DNA from: Rosistilla carotiformis | GTDB taxonomy: Bacteria; Planctomycetota; Planctomycetia; Pirellulales; Pirellulaceae | Length of the DNA stretch: 64,000 nucleotides | Assembly (NCBI RefSeq): GCF_007753095.1 | Contig: NZ_CP036348.1 | Span: forward strand, 5,123,411-5,187,410 | Direction: 5' to 3' | Shown: one piece after another, positions 32,901 to 43,955 of the stretch | Layout of the letters: the number at the start of each line of letters is the position of its first letter | Numbering within the stretch: the first letter of the stretch is position 1 | Position numbers and translations under genes: made by a program | The notes under the pieces: generated by a model | Seen by the model: the letters and a program-made list of their open reading frames with translations, nothing else | Database searches by the model: none | Told to the model about the DNA's origin: nothing

Positions 32901-35900
32901 GTGTAGGTGACACTGCGGAGTGCCGTTTGGTATTCGGCGATCGTTGCCGAACCGCTGAGTGTCAGGGTTCCGGTACCGACATCCCATGCGCCCATGATCC
33001 CGTTCTGATCGACAAAACCAAGCAGGTCTTGCCCGTTGGCGTATCCCGAACTGATCGCGACCGTCGCCGATTCGATCTGCGTGCCGTCGCCATCCGAGAT
33101 CGCCAAAGTCGAACTGATCGCAACGGCTCCGTCGTTTTCAGTGTAGTCGATCGCCTCGGTCTCGATTCCCGAAACAACCGGCGCATCGTTGACCGCGATG
33201 ATCGCGACGGTCGTGCTGCCGACGGTGCTGAGCGCCCCGCCGCTTCCCTGATCTCCGGTGTTTCCGTCGTCGAACATCCAATCGATCTGCACGCTCGCCG
33301 CGGGCGTGTCGTTTGCATTCGCGTAAGCGATCTGCGACATCGCCGCACGGACCAAGGCGTGCGTGGCGTTGCTATTGAAGGCCAGCAAAAGCGTTCCGCC
33401 GGTGTTCGTCACGCTACCGATCGTCGTCCCATCGACGACCAGATCGCCGCCGGCAAAGGAGAGCGTTCCGGTGGCACTGAACAGATCGTCGTCGTTGGCT
33501 GCGACATTTCGCTGCAGCGTCAGGGTCGCCCCGGCAAAGTTGTCCAACTCGATCAGGTCGGCATCCACGATCGCCACGTCGTCGTCCAAGACGACCGCCG
33601 AACCGTTTTCGATGAAAATTGGCGCTCCGTCCAACTGATGATCCGCGCCGTAGGTCATGTCCAGGGTGCCGTCGGTGTTGTAGCGCACTAGATAGCCTGT
33701 GCCTCGAGTACTGTAGCTGCTCCCTGCAACCAACACTTTGCCATCGTCATCGAACGCGATGCCGTAAGAAGCATCCGAGCTGGTGTCACCGAGCGTGAAG
33801 GGAACGATCCCGTCGTCGCCAAAGCTGGTATCGAGCGTGCCATCACTGTTGTAGCGGACCGTGAAACCACGATTTTTGAAAGTAGCCGGATCATAATCGC
33901 CCCCCACCCCAACGATCTTGCCATCGGCTTGTATCGCGGCGGCGTAGATCGTTTCGTGGCTTCCAGCGATCGCGGTGATTCCCATCCCATCACCACCACC
34001 AAAACTGGTGTCGATGGAACCATCGGCCAGAAGACGCACAACCACCGAGTCGCTGTCGCCATTGACATCGGTGTCTCCCACCAACAAGATCTTGCCGTCG
34101 GGTTGCAGAAGCAATTCATTGACGTAGGCCTCAGTTCCGCCCGTTACAATATTGACGACTCCATCGCCATCAAAGCTCGTATCGAGCGTGCCATCACTGT
34201 TATAGCGAGCGACAGCAAAATCGCTGTCCCCACCGTTGCCGATGATCCCCGCGACCAGGATTTTCCCATCGGACTGCACCACCATGCTGTTGGCTAACGA
34301 TCGGTCCGCGAGACCGGTTGCGGTAACGTATCCATTCCCCGCGCCAAAGCTGGCATCCAGAGTTCCATCGCTGTTGAATTGAAAGAGTGCGATTTCATTG
34401 AGACCGTCATAATCGTAAACATATCCCGCCCCCAGGATCTTGCCGTCCGCCAGGACCGTCACCTCTGTGATATTGGAGCTGAATCCGGCGACGACCGTCG
34501 TGACCATCCCCGCGGTGCCAAAGCTGGTATCGAGCGTGCCATCGATGTTGTAGCGTGCCAAAGCAGCAACCGAATAGCCGGCGTCAATGTCATAAAACGA
34601 TCCCGCCACGACAATTTTCCCGTCGGCTTGCAAGCTGGCACTGGTCGGATAAGCGTAGCCTGTGCCAAAGCTTGTCACCACGCTCCCATCGCCGCCACCA
34701 AAGCTGGTATCGAGAACGCCCGATTCGGTATAGCGGTTCAAACCAAAGGAGTCGTCAAAGGGGCGAAAGACGGGCGAAACCACCAGACTCTTCCCATCGG
34801 GTTGCAGCAGGATCGCCGTCGTTTCGGACCCCTGATACGCATCGTCCGGCATTGTCAAAAATCCCGTCCCCAACGGGAAGGTCGGCGCATCGTTGACGCT
34901 GGCGACCGCGATGCTGCGGTGAACCGTGTTGCTGTCGAGTTCGCCATCGTTGACGGTAAAGCGGACCTCTCGCGTTGTCTCGTCGGGCACTTCGCTGGTG
35001 TTGACGTACATCACACTGCGGAGCGCCGTTTGGTAGGCCGCCAGCGTCGCCGATCCGGTCAGCGTGAGCGTTCCGGTCGCTGCGTCCCAATCCCCGGTGA
35101 TCCCGTTCGTCGTGTCGAACGTGAGCACGTCTTGGCCGTTGGCATATCCCACGCTGATCGCGATCGTCGCCGATTCGATCGCCACGACCTCGGGAGCGGT
35201 AGCCTCCAAGGTCGATGTGATCGCGAGCTCTGGGTCGTTCTCGGTATAGGTCAACGTCCCGATTTCAAGACCCGATAGCGACACGGGCTCCCTGCCATCG
35301 AGCAATTGAATCGTAAACAACTCCTTGTAGTTTTGCCCGCTGTTGTCCGATACGCGAATGTTTAATTGGTGGCTGTCCAGTGTCTCGTAATCGATTGCCG
35401 ACGCATCGGCGACGGTGATCACGCCCGAATCGGAATCGATGGCAAACGCCCCCGGCGTCGTCTGCGATTGAATCGAATAGAGCACCATCCTTGACCGATC
35501 GAGCGCCTCGTCAGCCGACCACTCCACGATCACCCCCGTGCTTGCCTGTGCGGCCGCACTGTCGGCCCATTGGCCATCGCTGCCCATCGACAGATAGACG
35601 ATCGACGGATCGACAGCCCCATCGGGTTCCCCCGAGGCGAAGTTTTCATACGCTCCGTCAACCGCGCCGTCGTCATCAAAGAACAACGTGCCATCATCCC
35701 AACGCCATTGGTCCGCCTCCGCCAGATCGGAACCCGACAACCAAACGCGACTCTCCCCCGTCTCGGAGATCCAGCGGCGAACGAGTTCGTTTTCGTGCGC
35801 CGATTCGATCGTCAGCAGCGATCCCGCGTTGGCGTTCAACGTTTCACCGCTGGCCGCAGCATCGGCCGCGTCGCGATCATAGGCACCTGACAACACTTTG

Positions 35901-38900
35901 TAGAACTTGTCGGTTTCCTCACTGTAATGCAGCGTCGGGTACGCGGCCAGGAACGCCGCGATCAACGCCTCGCGTTCAATATCCGTTCCGTAAACCTTTC
36001 CGACCGACGTGCCATTGACTGCATTTTCGTCCAACCAAACCGACAACACCGATTCGCTCGACGTAAAACCACTGGCCGCGGCGGCTTCCAATTTCAAACT
36101 GTTCCCAGCCACCGATTCGGTGACAACGCCATCGGTCGACAGATCGTTAAACGTCCAATTGGCGAGCATCCCCGGTTCGCTGTAGGCCAACGTCTGCCCC
36201 GCCCCCGCGGCGATCTGCCCGGCGGAGCGAACCGAATCGAACACGCGTGCATCGAAATAGGTACCGCGAAAGGTATCGAACGCGTTGAACCCGCCGCCGA
36301 TGGCATCCTGTTCTTGGCCGAACATCAGGGTTCCATTGGCAGCATCCCCCGCCAACGTCAACCCGGTCGCCAACCCCGTTCCCGATTCGGCCAGTTGTCC
36401 ATCGACATAGATCGACCAATCGCCGTCGGTGTTGTCCCACGTGAAGGCCAATTGATGCCGATGTCCGTCCAACAGCGTGTTGTAATCGATGCCCGATGCG
36501 ACGACCTGATTCGCCGATCCGTTGATCATCACGGTGACACTGCCGTTGCCAGCATCCGGATCGATCTGAAGCGTGAAATCATCCGGATCGCTTGCTGCGT
36601 AAGAAAGCAGGGTCTGGTGGGCGCCGTCGGCGGCGGCAAAATCGACTTCGATCGTCATCGATCCCAGTCCGCCGATTCGATCGCCGATGCTCCCCGTGTT
36701 TCCGTCGCTGTGGACAACAAGATTCGCGTCCTTACCGCCATCGGCATTGATTTCCACTCCCCCATCGCCCGCCGCGACGAGCGTGAGGTCGTGTGGAGCA
36801 GAACCCGAACCGTCGCTGTCGACGACGACGGAATAGCTGGAAAACTCCGACGTATCCCCCGTCGTGTCGTCGGTCAACGTCACGGTGATGTATTCGCCCG
36901 GCGTCGCATCGATCCCCGTTTCGGTAATCCATCCCGACTGGAGATTGGTGAGCCCCGTCCGGCTGAACAGATAGCGTTCGCCTTCCACCTGGCCACCGTC
37001 GCGATCACTGCTGGCATAGAAGTCCAGGGTGTAGGTCGTTCCGCCAGCGAATGAGTAGAGGTTGACGTAGTATCGAAAATCGCCGGCGTCGTTGATCGAC
37101 GGCCCCCCCGCCTCGCCCCAATTCTGCTTGTTGTTCCCGCCGGTATCGCTATCCCCCGCGTCGTTCGGATCGGCTCCGTCGTCGCTGGCGACTCCCAAGT
37201 CGATGCCGATTCCTTGATTCGAATAGATCGAGTTTCCTTGAATCGTATTGCCTGTTGCCGTCCCCCAGATCGCGATCCCCGCCCCGTTGTCTGGGTCCGC
37301 TTGACCGCTGAACGCGATCGTGTTGCCTTCTCCCGCTCCGACGCCACCGATCACGGTTCCGGTGGCCCCCCCGGCGAGCAAGATCCCCTGCTCGCCGTTG
37401 CCCCAGTTAAGAGTCCCTGTTGCGTCGGTGCCGATCGTATTGCCCTGGATCACGCTGCCGACCGAATCACCATCGATCAAGATGCCCGCCTGCACGCTAC
37501 CGCCAATCGAATTGCCAATGATCGTCGTGCCATCGGCCCCATTCAAAATGCTGACTCCGAACGTGTTGTCCCCCAGCAACGTATTTCCATCCGCGGAGAT
37601 GCCGATTCGATTGTTGAGAACCGAATTCGTCGTCGACTCGCTCCCGATTTCCACCGCCGCATCATCAGCGCCGGCGATCACGTTTCCCAATGCCGCGGTC
37701 GCACCACCGATCGTATTGTTGCTGGCATCTCCAACAATCCGGACACCATGGAATTCCAACCCGAGGACCGTCTCGCCATCGACTCCCACCCCGATGTAGT
37801 TTCCTGCGATGGTGTTTGAATTGACACCATCTCCCGCAAGGAAAACACCGTTGCGTCCAGCGCCGATAACATTGCGTTCGGAAACGTCAGCCACCGCATC
37901 GCCATTGGTTCCAATGATGTTGTTAGACGCACCCGCGTTCAAAAAGACTCCGGCACCACCGACCGCAGCAGCCGTCAATCCGCTGGCATCGACACCGATA
38001 TAGTTCCCATAGATCCAATTGTTGTCACTGTCAATCTCAATGCCGTGATGTGAAATATTACTCAAAACCAAACCACGGACCGTCGAACCATCCGATCCCA
38101 AAGAAAGCTCGAGCCCGGTATCGAAGCTGCCTACCCCCCCAGCATCAATCACGATGACCGGCACGCCGTCGGCGGCGTAATCGGGTTCACTCCAACCATC
38201 GATGAACACGCCATCGGAGATCAGCGGCAGCGCCGATGTCAATGCAATCGTATGGGGCCCCGCCCCGGAGATATCAAACCGAATCGCCTGCGTCCCCAAG
38301 GTGTTGTTCGAAGCGATGATCGCTTCGCGCAGCGAGATCAAACCGTCGCTCCCCTTATCCAAATAGAGCGCTTCGAGACTCGAGGTATCGCCGTTGTTGG
38401 AGCTATCGCTCGCGGTATCAACAACCAACGCATCGCCGATCTTGATCAGCAAGCTGTCGGCATCGCTGGTGCCAAAGTTGAGATCGGACGATTCCATGCT
38501 CAACACCGCGCCGCCTTCGTAGTCGACGGGCGATGTGAACTGCAAACCATCCAACGCCGTGTTGATATCCGCGACGGTCCCGGTGAACGTCATCGTCGCG
38601 TCATTTGTCCCATCATTGGATGAGAACGATAATCCCGCAGGGATCGCTCCCAGGGTCACAGTCCCCTCGCTGACCGATAGCGTCACTTCCAACAGATCGC
38701 TGGAATCATCGGTGATCGAGATCGAATTCCCATTGGCGGCATTGAACGTCAATCCTGCCGCGACGGCGATCTCCTGGGTCCCCGGCATGGAATGAACCTG
38801 GAGAACGTTCGGCACGAACCCGCCAGTTGCCGTGTCGTAGGTACCATCGGAAAAATACAAATATTCCACAGTCCCATAGACGAAATCGTTTTCTTCATCG

Positions 38901-41695
38901 GTCCCATTGATCGTCGTTTCGTGAACCCGCAACACGCTGGCGTCGTTGGCAAGACCGTAGCTGTCTCGATTGATGGTGTAATCGGCAAGCGCGCCATCGT
39001 ATCGTGCGCTGTCGACGCCCAAACCACCAAACAAACGATCATTTCCCGCACCACCATACAGCCGGTCATTTCCCGGACCACCATACAGGGAGTGCACCCC
39101 CGCACCATCGGTCAACGTGTCGTTGCCACCGTTTCCATAGATCGCATTCGGATTATCGGGGCCGGCTGAATCGAGAATGATCGTGTCGTTTTGCGTGCCA
39201 CCATGCACCTGCTCGACAGCTTCCAATTCCATTCCACTGAAGTCCCAGTACAACGCGGTGGCATGGCTGCTGCTGCCAAGATAGGAGGTGCTCCCCGTCC
39301 AGTCGTTGTAGATCGTATCGATGCCAGTTTCCGCTTTGGAAAACTGGTCCGTGATGTAATAGGTCTCACTGCCGCCGGAATAGAGATACAGAATATCGAT
39401 CGCACCGTCGGTCCCACTGTCCTGAAAAACGTCGGCCGTATCGTCCACGTAGATATAGTAGGTGTCCGCTCCCTCGCCGCCATCAATGGTGTCCTGCGCC
39501 ATATCGCCGTAGGAGTAGATTTCATCATCGCCAGCTCCCGCAAAGATGGTGTCCGCTCCCTCCGTGGACCAAATCTCATCGTTCCCGGAACCCGATGTGA
39601 GCTGATCATTACCAGTGTCGCCATCGATTACATTGTTGCCGTCCCCGCCATCGATGACATCGTTTCCGTCACCGCCCCGGATATAGTCATCACCACTTCC
39701 AGCTTGAATATTGTCATCGCCGGCATCGCCGACAACGATGTTTTCGCCATCGCCTGCGTCGATGGTATCGTTGTCGCCACCGCCATACAGCTCATCGTCC
39801 CCCGATCCGCTCATGATGATGTCATCGCCGGACCCGCCGTCGACATAGTTGTTTCCATCGCCCGCGTAGATCGTATCGTTGTCGTCGCCGCCCTCAATAT
39901 CGTCCTCCCCCGCCCCGGAAACAATGATGTTCGTTCCGCTATCTTCCCAGAGTTCGTTGTCCCCACCGCCACCAATGATCAGGTCATCGCCAGCGTTACC
40001 GTAAATCGTGTCGTTACCGTCCGCGGCGTTATCGTGAACCAACCGCACACCCGCAATGATCGCGCCGGCGGTTGGCGAGCCAGACGTCGAGGTGAACTGA
40101 ATGCTGTGCGACGTTGCCGTGGCCGTGAACGTAAACAGTTTCACTTGCCAATCGATGTTGCTCAAGTTGTTCCCCGAAGGCATCGTCACCGACATCGATG
40201 CGCTGTCGACACCCACCGCGGCAACATCCAAGGTTTGCGTCATGACGCCATCGGCCCCCATGAAAAAGGCCACATGATAGGTCTCGCCGATCGTCAACCC
40301 ACCGACCAATCGGCTGATCTCTCCATCGTTCAGATCGACAGCGCGGAGACTAGCGTCATTCGGATCATTCGGTAAGGAGATCCCTGAACTTGCCGACAGG
40401 AAATCGACAGATCCCGAACTGACATCCCATCCGCTGTTCGCCGTCGTGACGTCCAATTGGGTGCTTGTCGACGAGCTATTGAAATTCCCTTCATCGATCA
40501 GATCCACGCCACCCAACAGGATGTCATTGCCCCCTTTGCCGCTGATCGTATCGGTGGAATTCGTTCCCTCCAAAATGTCCGATCCTGACGTGCCATTGAT
40601 CGTTGCCAACGTGCCGTACCAACTGACATCGAAACTCCACGTCTGCCCCAACGACGCAGTCCCGATCAGCCCCGTCTCAAATTCAAGTTCCCAGTCGCCA
40701 CCGAGCGATTCGTGACCGGTCGCGTCGTCGCTCGCCGCCACGTCGGCATCGGTCAGCGCCGCCATCGCTTCGACCAACGATCGCCCCGCTTCGGTACTCG
40801 CCAGATCGCAACCGTAGATCAAGATGTCGGCATCCTCGGCAAACGCGTTGCCCCACAGCGCTACTTCCCCCGCGAAAGCCGCGATCGAATCGATGTCCAA
40901 ATGCGTCCCGCCCAAATCGATCCCACGCCCGTCGCCGTGGCTGATCAAATGCAGCGCGTCGACCGACTTCTGACCAGCAAGCGCAGCGCTGATCTGTTGG
41001 ATCCCATCATCCGATGGATCGATCCGAACGACGATCCAATCGGTCACCTGGTCCGATGCATCGCGCAGCCCCGCCAAAATCGTCTCCGCATCCTCGACCC
41101 CACTATCGATGACCACGACTTCGGTCCGCACCGCGGCCACCGTTGCGGCAGCGTTCCCCACCGACGAGCTCTCGTCGAATCCTTCGAGATGGCGAGCCGT
41201 TTGAGCTGCCAGCAGCGATGCCTGGTCCAGCGTGACCAACCGCGGATCGGGATCGTCCGCATTCCCCGCTGCGACAGTCTGCACCGTGTCGTAAACAGTT
41301 CCGTCGTCCGCATTCCGATCGGCCAACACATCGGCAATCTGCGACAGCGTATCGATCTGTTTGTTCAGAAACACAATCTCGCGGTTCGCATCGGTCGCCA
41401 GATTGGCCACCAAACGCTCGAATCCCGCCACCCGTTTGTCGACGAAAACGATCCCCTTCGGCTCCGCTTGCAGCGACGCCCCGTCACGCTCTCCATCGAC
41501 GCGGCTATCGGCCACATCGATCAAAGGATCGTCATGCGAGAGTGCCGCTGGATCCAATGTCCCATCGGGAACCCCATCGAACATCACCCGATCTTCCAAC
41601 ACCTCCATCAACCGATCCAGCTTTCGTTGGACGCGATGCGATTCAGTAGCGGAACAAACGGTTGGCTTGGTCGCCGAAGATTGGTTTGATTTCAT
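17966..41695 (-). CDS. Giant multidomain surface protein with DUF4347, RTX and propeller domains
   Basis: One uninterrupted 7909-codon frame. Approximate order by residue: LEDRVMFDG motif (33-41); DUF4347 (190-352); RTX-type calcium repeats (556-765, 850-895); CSLREA-like start and parallel beta-helix (1089-1622); LamG-like (1632-1875); C-type-lectin-like (1912-2066); cadherin-like modules between further blocks; delta-60 repeats (2276-2682, 3756-4157, 4477-4876); FG-GAP repeats (2991-3320); a PKD-like module before thirteen BspA-type repeats (5469-5792); three T1SS-143/VCBS composites (about 6100-7400); an Ig-like module; and a C-terminal domain of about 150 residues ending PLGLGI. No Sec signal, LPXTG motif or membrane anchor is visible. 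I find only two cysteines (14 and 296). It is very Asp-rich and probably binds calcium. I infer a secreted adhesin or surface-layer-associated protein exported by the divergent genes. Confidence 0.93.
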   Translation of the reverse strand: MKSNQSSATKPTVCSATESHRVQRKLDRLMEVLEDRVMFDGVPDGTLDPAALSHDDPLIDVADSRVDGERDGASLQAEPKGIVFVDKRVAGFERLVANLATDANREIVFLNKQIDTLSQIADVLADRNADDGTVYDTVQTVAAGNADDPDPRLVTLDQASLLAAQTARHLEGFDESSSVGNAAATVAAVRTEVVVIDSGVEDAETILAGLRDASDQVTDWIVVRIDPSDDGIQQISAALAGQKSVDALHLISHGDGRGIDLGGTHLDIDSIAAFAGEVALWGNAFAEDADILIYGCDLASTEAGRSLVEAMAALTDADVAASDDATGHESLGGDWELEFETGLIGTASLGQTWSFDVSWYGTLATINGTSGSDILEGTNSTDTISGKGGNDILLGGVDLIDEGNFNSSSTSTQLDVTTANSGWDVSSGSVDFLSASSGISLPNDPNDASLRAVDLNDGEISRLVGGLTIGETYHVAFFMGADGVMTQTLDVAAVGVDSASMSVTMPSGNNLSNIDWQVKLFTFTATATSHSIQFTSTSGSPTAGAIIAGVRLVHDNAADGNDTIYGNAGDDLIIGGGGDNELWEDSGTNIIVSGAGEDDIEGGDDNDTIYAGDGNNYVDGGSGDDIIMSGSGDDELYGGGDNDTIDAGDGENIVVGDAGDDNIQAGSGDDYIRGGDGNDVIDGGDGNNVIDGDTGNDQLTSGSGNDEIWSTEGADTIFAGAGDDEIYSYGDMAQDTIDGGEGADTYYIYVDDTADVFQDSGTDGAIDILYLYSGGSETYYITDQFSKAETGIDTIYNDWTGSTSYLGSSSHATALYWDFSGMELEAVEQVHGGTQNDTIILDSAGPDNPNAIYGNGGNDTLTDGAGVHSLYGGPGNDRLYGGAGNDRLFGGLGVDSARYDGALADYTINRDSYGLANDASVLRVHETTINGTDEENDFVYGTVEYLYFSDGTYDTATGGFVPNVLQVHSMPGTQEIAVAAGLTFNAANGNSISITDDSSDLLEVTLSVSEGTVTLGAIPAGLSFSSNDGTNDATMTFTGTVADINTALDGLQFTSPVDYEGGAVLSMESSDLNFGTSDADSLLIKIGDALVVDTASDSSNNGDTSSLEALYLDKGSDGLISLREAIIASNNTLGTQAIRFDISGAGPHTIALTSALPLISDGVFIDGWSEPDYAADGVPVIVIDAGGVGSFDTGLELSLGSDGSTVRGLVLSNISHHGIEIDSDNNWIYGNYIGVDASGLTAAAVGGAGVFLNAGASNNIIGTNGDAVADVSERNVIGAGRNGVFLAGDGVNSNTIAGNYIGVGVDGETVLGLEFHGVRIVGDASNNTIGGATAALGNVIAGADDAAVEIGSESTTNSVLNNRIGISADGNTLLGDNTFGVSILNGADGTTIIGNSIGGSVQAGILIDGDSVGSVIQGNTIGTDATGTLNWGNGEQGILLAGGATGTVIGGVGAGEGNTIAFSGQADPDNGAGIAIWGTATGNTIQGNSIYSNQGIGIDLGVASDDGADPNDAGDSDTGGNNKQNWGEAGGPSINDAGDFRYYVNLYSFAGGTTYTLDFYASSDRDGGQVEGERYLFSRTGLTNLQSGWITETGIDATPGEYITVTLTDDTTGDTSEFSSYSVVVDSDGSGSAPHDLTLVAAGDGGVEINADGGKDANLVVHSDGNTGSIGDRIGGLGSMTIEVDFAAADGAHQTLLSYAASDPDDFTLQIDPDAGNGSVTVMINGSANQVVASGIDYNTLLDGHRHQLAFTWDNTDGDWSIYVDGQLAESGTGLATGLTLAGDAANGTLMFGQEQDAIGGGFNAFDTFRGTYFDARVFDSVRSAGQIAAGAGQTLAYSEPGMLANWTFNDLSTDGVVTESVAGNSLKLEAAAASGFTSSESVLSVWLDENAVNGTSVGKVYGTDIEREALIAAFLAAYPTLHYSEETDKFYKVLSGAYDRDAADAAASGETLNANAGSLLTIESAHENELVRRWISETGESRVWLSGSDLAEADQWRWDDGTLFFDDDGAVDGAYENFASGEPDGAVDPSIVYLSMGSDGQWADSAAAQASTGVIVEWSADEALDRSRMVLYSIQSQTTPGAFAIDSDSGVITVADASAIDYETLDSHQLNIRVSDNSGQNYKELFTIQLLDGREPVSLSGLEIGTLTYTENDPELAITSTLEATAPEVVAIESATIAISVGYANGQDVLTFDTTNGITGDWDAATGTLTLTGSATLAAYQTALRSVMYVNTSEVPDETTREVRFTVNDGELDSNTVHRSIAVASVNDAPTFPLGTGFLTMPDDAYQGSETTAILLQPDGKSLVVSPVFRPFDDSFGLNRYTESGVLDTSFGGGDGSVVTSFGTGYAYPTSASLQADGKIVVAGSFYDIDAGYSVAALARYNIDGTLDTSFGTAGMVTTVVAGFSSNITEVTVLADGKILGAGYVYDYDGLNEIALFQFNSDGTLDASFGAGNGYVTATGLADRSLANSMVVQSDGKILVAGIIGNGGDSDFAVARYNSDGTLDTSFDGDGVVNIVTGGTEAYVNELLLQPDGKILLVGDTDVNGDSDSVVVRLLADGSIDTSFGGGDGMGITAIAGSHETIYAAAIQADGKIVGVGGDYDPATFKNRGFTVRYNSDGTLDTSFGDDGIVPFTLGDTSSDASYGIAFDDDGKVLVAGSSYSTRGTGYLVRYNTDGTLDMTYGADHQLDGAPIFIENGSAVVLDDDVAIVDADLIELDNFAGATLTLQRNVAANDDDLFSATGTLSFAGGDLVVDGTTIGSVTNTGGTLLLAFNSNATHALVRAAMSQIAYANANDTPAASVQIDWMFDDGNTGDQGSGGALSTVGSTTVAIIAVNDAPVVSGIETEAIDYTENDGAVAISSTLAISDGDGTQIESATVAISSGYANGQDLLGFVDQNGIMGAWDVGTGTLTLSGSATIAEYQTALRSVTYTNSSESPNTATRTVSVTVNDGDENSATQNRDIAITAVNDRPTYGSIVLPTFTAHELTNNALGASFVTTADMDGDGDLDVLSASFVDDRIIWFENDGSGIFTEHTVTSTADGSLAVYVVDLDEDGDLDIVSASHLDDTVSWYENDGNENFTLHVITTSADFAASVTAADVDGDGDLDILSASYRDHKIVWYENDGNENFTIRVITSTAMGARSVATADMDGDGDLDVLSAARDDSTVIWYENDGSENFTTHVIAADAEGAMHVMTADVDGDGDLDVLSASYDDNSVTWYENDGSQNFTQHVVDTTAVGVISVAAADVDGDGDLDLLSASSVGDTVAWYENDGNQNFTQHMIAVASDGARSVIMADIDGDGDLDVVTASQYDNTVTWYESEVIALIGDNPTFVEDGPAVVLGSGVEIEDMELTSLDDFDGASLSFARMGGPSPDDHFSATGNLAFVGTTTGNIELSSVVIGTYTNTAGTLTLSFAAGTTNAQVNAAARAIAYSNSNNTPPTSVQIDWTFDDGNTGSQGIGGARQAIGRTTVTITATNDDPTNAGSLPSSISVIEDVSSNVDLSLIDLSDFDAGTSSLTVSLTTSTGGHLTAAAAAGITVGGTSTARTLTGNLADLNSYLNTASNLTYLHGTADINGDAADTIQVDVTDNGNTGNGGGGTIDLGSVDVDITPVNDDPTNAGSLPATITVTEDVLSNVDLSAIDLSDVDHNGGDLTLTLTTSTGGNLTASTLGGVWIAGSGSSSLSLTGTLSMLNVYLNNASAIQYLSGVSHANGIAADTLQLSFTDNGHSGIGGGLLIDFGTLDVDIASVNDAPTFEIGDGVVTTPVGALNESASDILEQPDGKIVVAGYVHNGLSFDFGLVRYNVDGTLDTSFGGGDGVVTTATGSQADIAYSATLQPDGKILLTGFTTVSGTYHHTVVRYNIDGTLDSSFGVGGIVVSNIGANGDAGKSVTLQSDGKILVSGWKMSGGTTGSMLVRYHSDGTLDTSFGGGDGIVVSDFGATSSVYDDVVVQADGKILVAGYLDSGTATKRDISLVRYNSDGTLDNSFGVAGIVSTDLGDSTDNASRIVLTADGKILLSGYSKHAGDFDFTVLRYNSDGTLDFSFGGGLGVVTTDVQADDNYANGLIMQDDGKFLVAGHVASGPEFVVVRYHSDGTLDTSFGDDGIAVGAVNGGIVGINNATLQADGKILLTGYHTQSANSDFLLVRYNSDGTLDTRFGIDSSSLAGTVSYTEDGPAVVLDINVELSDQELDALNGGDGNYAGAQITLVRDGGAASEDVLDFANGNGITLVGDQLIKNGQSIATFDTTTTAGALVITFTDGNGEIPTSSDVVQMLRQLTYANSNDTPPASVQIHWTFNDGNTGSQGSGGALDTTGSTLVTITAVDDAPVIAAIESIAIDYIENDGAVAISPSLTISDVDDTHIVSAVVAIGAGYANGQDELSFVNQNGISGNWNASTGTLVLSGTATLAQYQTTLRSVTYANSSEVPDTTTRTISFTIHDGQSNSNVVARDITITSVNDGPVFFEPTLDSADLSFVHVELDGYNRIYLESIVLQSDGKSLLLGTAASGGVYELALVRYTASGISDTSFGGGDGSTVTSFGSDSVYAASVALQADGKILVAANQYHDDSSSIMLVRYNSDGTLDSSFGGGDGITTTNVSGSYDYVEEITLQDDGKILVVGRITNGANNDFGAIRYNSDGSLDASFGGGDGIVEDSLGGTVSNISSIIVQSDGKILIAGGSSAGLEYSVVVARLNSDGSWDSGFDGDGILKFDLGGIDSSASSVVLQSDGRIVVAGYISTSGNSDSDSFVVRLLADGTFDTSFSDDGIVITDVDGADEYVGSATVQGDGKIVVLSTSYGSTTHGQIIRYNVDGTIDSSFGDDGVVNIAVGEDSEDYSSHLVIDADGKMIVVGNSYSDDVIGFVQRLNSDGTLDSTYGVEDPLAGSPSYVEGGAAFVLDDHVSIFDEELVVDDNFADSTLTLLRSGGANAEDQFIATGTLSFSGGDLVVNGITIGSVTNDAGTLAMVFNGNVTQALLSSAMQQIAYANASDTPPASVQIDWTFDDGNTGAQGIVGALTATQSTIVAITAVNDEQVLAVNTGATVVEGATANTITSAMLQTTDVDNTNEELVYVVDTLPSNGTLYRDSVAMSASDTFSQADIAAGLITYDHDDSQTTSDSFAFTVDDGAGTTSSSSFHWTITPVNDAPYDLTSTPLSVAENSANGTSVGTVTGYDVDSASLTYSIFAQDFPGAFAIDSVTGEITVADGRLLNYEDATSQGVTVRVTDASGATYDEEMTVTITDEAGDVVATADAITVVAGAPIVIDPRGNDVSGSGDPLVVTEIIDAAAGDAVTQLSSPGDTATLASGTTLTLRSDGRLTVVAAADGIETFAYRVSDGTTDDLELVTLTVDSNELAAQSIGLVTTWDTTQAGSASDTITIAAAPGSSNYTVYWGDGTSTVGASGDLSHTYASPGQYTVTIVGDFAGFNFDGGGDAAKILSVEQWGNVAFEDLDDAFDGAVNLQINAADAPDLSGVTSLKEMFNGATAMNADLSGWDVASVDNMNGLFRGAGSFNQDLSGWDVSNVTNMASMFYGASSFNEDVSSWDVSSVTSMVGMFQDAGSFNQDVNGWDVSNVTSMVRMFYGAGTFNQDVSGWDVSSVTSMINMFYSASSFNQDINDWDVSNVTSTAIMFYGASSFNGNVSGWDVSSVTNMVGMFQDAVSFDQDVSGWDVSNVTNMGRMFSGASSFNQDISGWDVSNVTSMINMFYNAGSFNQDVSRWDVSNVTGMASMFSGASSFNQDVSGWDVSNVTGMASMFSGAGSFNQDVSEWDVSGVTSMESMFQDASAFNQNLGDWDISSLAVATSMLSNSDLSIPNYDATLIGWASQTVKPNVPLGADGLQYSIAAQAARDLLINDHNWSITGDSFYNYVPEITSDGGADTASVHVNEDTAAVTTVAASDQDGLLNTLSYSIYGGSDAARFAIDSVTGELAFLSAPDYENPTDVGGDNLYNVVVRVSDDQGGTDDQTLTVAVSSINDAPLAVNDPSFVTDEATALTGLDILANDIDVDVDLLTISRIDGNAFTVGVPISLASGTLVTVNPDGTIDFDPANVYTQLGDIHSAIESFTYEIADGQGAFDTATVTIQIQGLDNPISISELTDGPTIDTDGEVFESDLPQGTDAVGVGESTSGTFLLQPGDGLVSLQIDSRVITAAELIDTATTPVFVNTSLGRLEVSGYNAISGVVSYSYTLTGSGDHAAGSVIDNIALTITDTDGDIVNATLGILIHDDLPSTSDDANSVLEDNGTAATGNVLGNDQVGADQTAKLVATVGSGANLPSAIHLGQALSGTYGTIAMQADGSYSYLLDDLDPAVSALSTGESLTDQFTYEVVDADGSRSTATLTIQINGTNDSPNLSSDSFATFESTATRFDLLANDSDDEGHALSITQIDGQPILVGGQVAVAGGSVTLHADGTVTFVPTAGFSGSFAFEYAVEDALGGSETAAVQVAVVPSDSRPEVTLDQTPLTINDPFDGPTPLVDLPLAQWTHDSGTVAPDLQDPTLVAAAANETSHGGLNIAIGGGSASIQGVDAATLANAIADEDYLAYSVTVADPLPQDHHLLLTGIEMFKPTGGPDYLRTVVVSRDPDFATATTIVANDLVSGDGVAIDRDLATAISVVAGETLYFRVYLYDSSGGDVVQYDNFQAKFTVLDANDSVAFSEGDPAVAVDAGGNADASDGGDADLVQLSINLSGIVDANAEWVTIAGQTVDLSSSGNWTGLGVGGSVVDLGYNQYTQSFTITNYSGAGDAIPQSDLDLLIRGLQYENTSQNPSYGQRTFEFVLTDASGLASAPVMSNILVASVNDLPIAVNDSFAIDQDTPLDGHLLADNGGGVDSDPDGDTLTVTQINGQAFASGHVFALPSGATIQMFSDGTFRFDPGTAFDHLGSGEQVTDSFSYQISDFHGGFATATVTIQIDGIDDPLSIDGIDDGIHSGTDASVDESHLATGSAAMPGGATTSGSFVLQVGDQIESLQVAGVSITTAQLLNAQTVPVVIATTHGQLTIDSYDSTSGQVDYRYELTSAADHSGGTATESIGLIARDLDGDQTAVTLVIYIVDDLAIANDDWDEVINVAGNPSSVADGNVVTGQGSGSDPNFSDGVVDRVGADQVSAPVTGVVAGTGSPDNTSGNLGLPVAGAFGSLVLQADGAYMYTPDYANAQVAALGPDESLTDVFTYQITDADGSQSTATITFTILGTPTIIGTQDEGLVTGTDASVKEADLSTGSTADPAGATASGSFLVIAPRGLVQLKVAGTAISANQLDWVGGAPIMVATPHGSIQILSYDQATGLVEYKFTLTSPIDHANGQGSESITLAVKDTFGDEVQKTMLIAIVDDAPVAHDDLEYDNGSPGVPLTGNVTDNDIYGANGPAADPIRSVVVGSSDPNGFEHQVGSPINGLFGWLTLSADGGFAYQADPARSAFQELGDGQTANDLFTYQIADADGSTSNAELIVVVSGLNEAPTAEGTIEPQTAYDGQTIVPLDIRGYFGDRDATDVLTYADNGSLPTGLSLDSATGIISGTPSGDASQTGPYAVQITATDAEGLTATQSFTWNVHNVAPVAVEHTGTVHESNVYIGQLLVGNGSDYDPDGDTPLQVVAVNGDPAAVGIAVTLQSGAIVQIHADGSYQYDPNGQFDNLGVGQSALDQFAYTISDGQGGTDTGQVVVTIHGENEPPQVGDSQIKVGANVSTVIPVLQNAYDPNGDPLTVIVLTQPDNASVAVHPNGTLTFTPNANFVGETSFRYLVEDPYGGTASATLEVEVRAPFAFDSLNDFSKGFGQRDRVSVGTGSEDRSPLSMQIFALAAEPIVSGHANYGSQIVGRIYDSSGRLIGERTTVADIGGNWTMQFQGVSNFEHYRIEIEQNDASGTAIPGFGLKHSNSTYQTLQPLTHVRETLTVERVMREMPSKAIQQGHGTLNNPLGLGI
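24320..25291 (-). repeat. Thirteen 75-bp BspA-type (DUF285) repeats
   Basis: The coding strand holds thirteen in-frame 25-codon units of the form [21 protein letters not shown] followed by DVSn. This is the BspA-like/DUF285 leucine-rich-repeat variant found in surface proteins of mollicutes, oral bacteria and some protists. Two neighbouring units (about 24436-24510 and 24511-24585) are nearly identical in DNA, so the array has duplicated recently. Capping segments precede it (a PKD-like module) and follow it (a unit with [14 protein letters not shown]). Confidence 0.88.
27070..28290 (-). repeat. Third delta-60 block, seven repeats
   Basis: Seven units of about 57 residues share the pattern LQsDGKilv, then [18 protein letters not shown]. 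This is the delta-60 repeat. Seven copies predict a closed seven-bladed propeller. The fourth and fifth copies are degenerate ([15 protein letters not shown] and [15 protein letters not shown]). Confidence 0.82.
29225..30430 (-). repeat. Second delta-60 block, seven repeats
   Basis: Seven units of VRYNxDGTLDxSFG type with preceding [11 protein letters not shown] strands. The copy number equals that of the first and third blocks. It is flanked on both sides by cadherin-like modules. Confidence 0.83.
31738..32725 (-). repeat. FG-GAP/VCBS-type propeller, seven repeats
   Basis: Seven units of about 47 residues share the pattern [15 protein letters not shown], then WYENDGsxNFTxHvI. The DxDGDGDxD loops are calcium-binding. 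Seven copies predict one integrin-alpha-like seven-bladed propeller. Confidence 0.87.
33650..34870 (-). repeat. First delta-60 block, seven repeats
   Basis: Seven units: the first is degenerate ([15 protein letters not shown]), the fifth is [14 protein letters not shown], and the last ends [11 protein letters not shown]. The architecture is the same as in the two later blocks. Confidence 0.82.
39010..40030 (-). repeat. RTX-type calcium-binding repeats
   Basis: The coding strand has many nonapeptides of the GGxGxDxIx kind, for example [35 protein letters not shown] and [11 protein letters not shown]. These form calcium-filled parallel beta-rolls that fold only outside the cell in type I substrates. 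Unusually, the block lies near the N-terminus, whereas classical RTX proteins carry it close to a C-terminal secretion signal. Confidence 0.88.
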
Positions 41696-42021
41696 TGGGT
41701 CGAAGTCGGGTAGGAGTGCGTCGCGAATTTGGATTCACCCCAAATCCAATTCGCGCGCAACGAGTGTACGAAATATCATCCCTGCAGATGAAACCTACAG
41801 CGCAGTTTATCTAGGTCTTGTTTCTCTTCACCAACATCGACATACCTCGGTTCCCTTCGTTGAGACTTTGTCGATTGCAACGATCCTGCTGACGTCAAAT
41901 TGCACATTCGTCGAATGCACGCTTCCCAACGGCGGTATCGGCGCCGTAACACAACCTATATACCCAGCGTGCCTCCCTATGTTTTTCTTTGCCTGAATCA
42001 GATCCAACGTAGCGAACCGCA
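41696..42021. other. Divergent regulatory region of the secretion locus
   Basis: These 326 nt separate the giant gene from the SecA-like operon and must hold both promoters. No clear -35/-10 pair stands out. Neither start codon has a good Shine-Dalgarno match. The only strong structure is the hairpin at 41722-41755. The AT content is higher than in the flanking genes. Confidence 0.5.
41722..41755 (-). promoter_or_regulatory. Hairpin in the leader of the giant gene
   Basis: CGCGAATT (41722-41729) pairs with AATTCGCG (41748-41755), and GGATT (41731-41735) pairs with AATCC (41743-41747). The stem is 13 bp with a single bulged base and a 7-nt loop. Its edge is 27 nt upstream of the giant gene's ATG, so it could sit in the 5' UTR and affect translation, or be an operator for a dimeric regulator. 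Confidence 0.5.
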
Positions 42022-43953
42022 ATGAAATCAACGCTGATGACTCCCGATCGAATCGTTGCCGCGGTTCGCCAGCAACAGCAGCGGTTTCAGCGATTATCCG
42101 ACGCGACGCTCCGCGACCACACCGACGAATTGCGACGCCTGCGCAAATCGCAACATCGACACAACCGATCCATCTCCAGCGGCTGGCAGCGTTGGAAACG
42201 CCCCGACGCCGCCGAACCGATGATCGAAGCCCATGGTCTGATGGCCGAGGCGTTGCGCCGCACGACCGGCAAACTCTATTACGACGTCCAATTGCAAGCC
42301 GGTTGGATTTTGGCAGCCGGATCGATCGCGGAGATGCAAACCGGCGAAGGCAAAACGATCACCACGGGTCTGCCCGCCTTCTGGCAAGCGCTGGCGGGGC
42401 GCGGCTGTCATGTCAGCACCGTCAACGACTATCTGGCGCGCCGCGACTTCGAAACGTTGCAGCCCACCTTCGAATTGTTAGGCGTCGGCGTCGGCCGGAT
42501 CGATTCGGAAATGAGTCTCGCCGAAAAACGCCAGGCCTACCGTTGCGAAATCACCTACGGCCCCGGTTTTGAATTTGGATTCGATTTCCTTCGCGATCAG
42601 ATCGCCCTTCGATCGGCCCCCCGGCTGCGACTGGGCATTCGACACCTGGCCCATCTGCGCGGCCAATCGATCGACAAAACCCATTCGCTGATCGGACGCC
42701 CCTTGGCTTGTGCGGTGATCGACGAAGCGGACAGCGTGTTGATCGACGAGGCGAACACGCCGTTGATCTTGAGTGGACAAGAGCAGTCGATGCGTCAAGC
42801 ATCCTCCGACTCGGAGGCCTACCGCGTCGCCGACATCCTGGCCCAAGAACTGCAGCCCGAAGAAGACTTCAGCCTCGATCCGGTCGATCGAAAAATAAGC
42901 TTCACGCCAACCGGCTGGTTTCGCATCCATCAACACTTTGCTCAAGCCAATCCGCTGCGTCTGGCTCGTGCCTGGTCCTGTTACGTCGAAAACGCACTGC
43001 GTGCACGACAGATCTTCCGCCGCGACGTCGACTACGTCGTCCGCGATGGGGAGATCCAAATCGTCGATCAAAATACAGGCCGCATCCATCCCGAACGCAG
43101 CTGGAGAAATGGACTGCACCAAGCGGTTCAAGTGAAGGAGCGCGTCGCGGTCGTCCCCGAACAACAAACGCAGGCCCGGATCACCCGGCAACGCTTCATC
43201 GGCCAATACGATTCGATCTGCGGTTTGACGGGAACCGCCCAAGCGGCGGCCCGCGAACTCAAGGATTTCTATCGTTTGAGTGTCGTCAGCGTCCCGACGC
43301 ATCGACCCTGCCACCGGTTCGGGCTGCCCAGTCGCTATTTTTCCACCCTCCAAACCAAACATGCGTCGATCGTCGCGGAGATCCGCGCCCGGCATGCCAA
43401 TGGAGGCCCGATGCTGGTCGGCACGCGAACGATCGCCGAAAGTCGAACGCTTTCGGCCGCGCTGCAGAAATGTGGCATTCCCCATCGCACGCTCAACGGC
43501 ATCCAGGATGAAGCCGAAGCCGATCTGATCGCCATCGCCGGCCAACCGGGCGCGATCACGATCGCCACGAACATGGCCGGCCGCGGCACCGACATCGCCC
43601 TGACCGATGCATCGCGCGCCCGCGGCGGTCTGCATGTAATCGCCACCGAACACCATCCCTGCGCCCGCGTCGATCGCCAGTTGATCGGCCGCGCGGCGCG
43701 ACAAGGAGATCCGGGGGCGTACCAGTTCTTCGTCTCGGCCGAAGACGAGATCTTTCAACACGCCCCGCAATTGGCTGAGTCGATCTCGGCACGATGCAGT
43801 GGGGCCCCCGAAGCGCAGCACGATTTCTCCACCGAAATCGCTCGGCTGCAAAACGACCTGGAACATCAAGCTTACCAACGCCGCACGCAGCTGACCCGCG
43901 CCGACCAATGGCTCGATCGCGTCCTCGAAACCGTCGCCAAAGAGGCTGTCTAA
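42022..43953 (+). CDS. Shortened SecA-like translocase ATPase
   Basis: Motifs of the SecA DEAD motor are present: MQTGEGKT (105-112), NDYLARRD, GFEFGFDFLRDQ, VIDEADSVLIDEANTPLILS (from about 232), the preprotein-crosslinking-domain signature IVDQNTGRIHPERSW with GLHQAVQVKE, GLTGTA, ATNMAGRGTDI, and QLIGRAARQGDPG (about 554-566). Housekeeping SecA runs to 800-1000 residues, with a helical scaffold, wing and zinc-binding tail. This protein stops at 643, only about 75 residues after the second nucleotide-binding domain, so those parts are missing or reduced. It is probably not the general SecA but a dedicated one. It heads a five-gene plus-strand run divergent from the giant gene, and the next start is 2 nt after its stop. 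Confidence 0.88.
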   Translation: MKSTLMTPDRIVAAVRQQQQRFQRLSDATLRDHTDELRRLRKSQHRHNRSISSGWQRWKRPDAAEPMIEAHGLMAEALRRTTGKLYYDVQLQAGWILAAGSIAEMQTGEGKTITTGLPAFWQALAGRGCHVSTVNDYLARRDFETLQPTFELLGVGVGRIDSEMSLAEKRQAYRCEITYGPGFEFGFDFLRDQIALRSAPRLRLGIRHLAHLRGQSIDKTHSLIGRPLACAVIDEADSVLIDEANTPLILSGQEQSMRQASSDSEAYRVADILAQELQPEEDFSLDPVDRKISFTPTGWFRIHQHFAQANPLRLARAWSCYVENALRARQIFRRDVDYVVRDGEIQIVDQNTGRIHPERSWRNGLHQAVQVKERVAVVPEQQTQARITRQRFIGQYDSICGLTGTAQAAARELKDFYRLSVVSVPTHRPCHRFGLPSRYFSTLQTKHASIVAEIRARHANGGPMLVGTRTIAESRTLSAALQKCGIPHRTLNGIQDEAEADLIAIAGQPGAITIATNMAGRGTDIALTDASRARGGLHVIATEHHPCARVDRQLIGRAARQGDPGAYQFFVSAEDEIFQHAPQLAESISARCSGAPEAQHDFSTEIARLQNDLEHQAYQRRTQLTRADQWLDRVLETVAKEAV

Positions 43954-43955
43954 AT

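Noticed and set aside
17966-41695. Classical type I RTX secretion of the giant protein
   Set aside because: No ABC exporter is in the window, and the RTX block lies near the N-terminus, not at the C-terminal end.
42022-43953. SecA-like gene as a pseudogene
   Set aside because: All ATPase motifs are intact, the frame is uninterrupted and the next gene starts 2 nt after its stop, so it looks functional although short.
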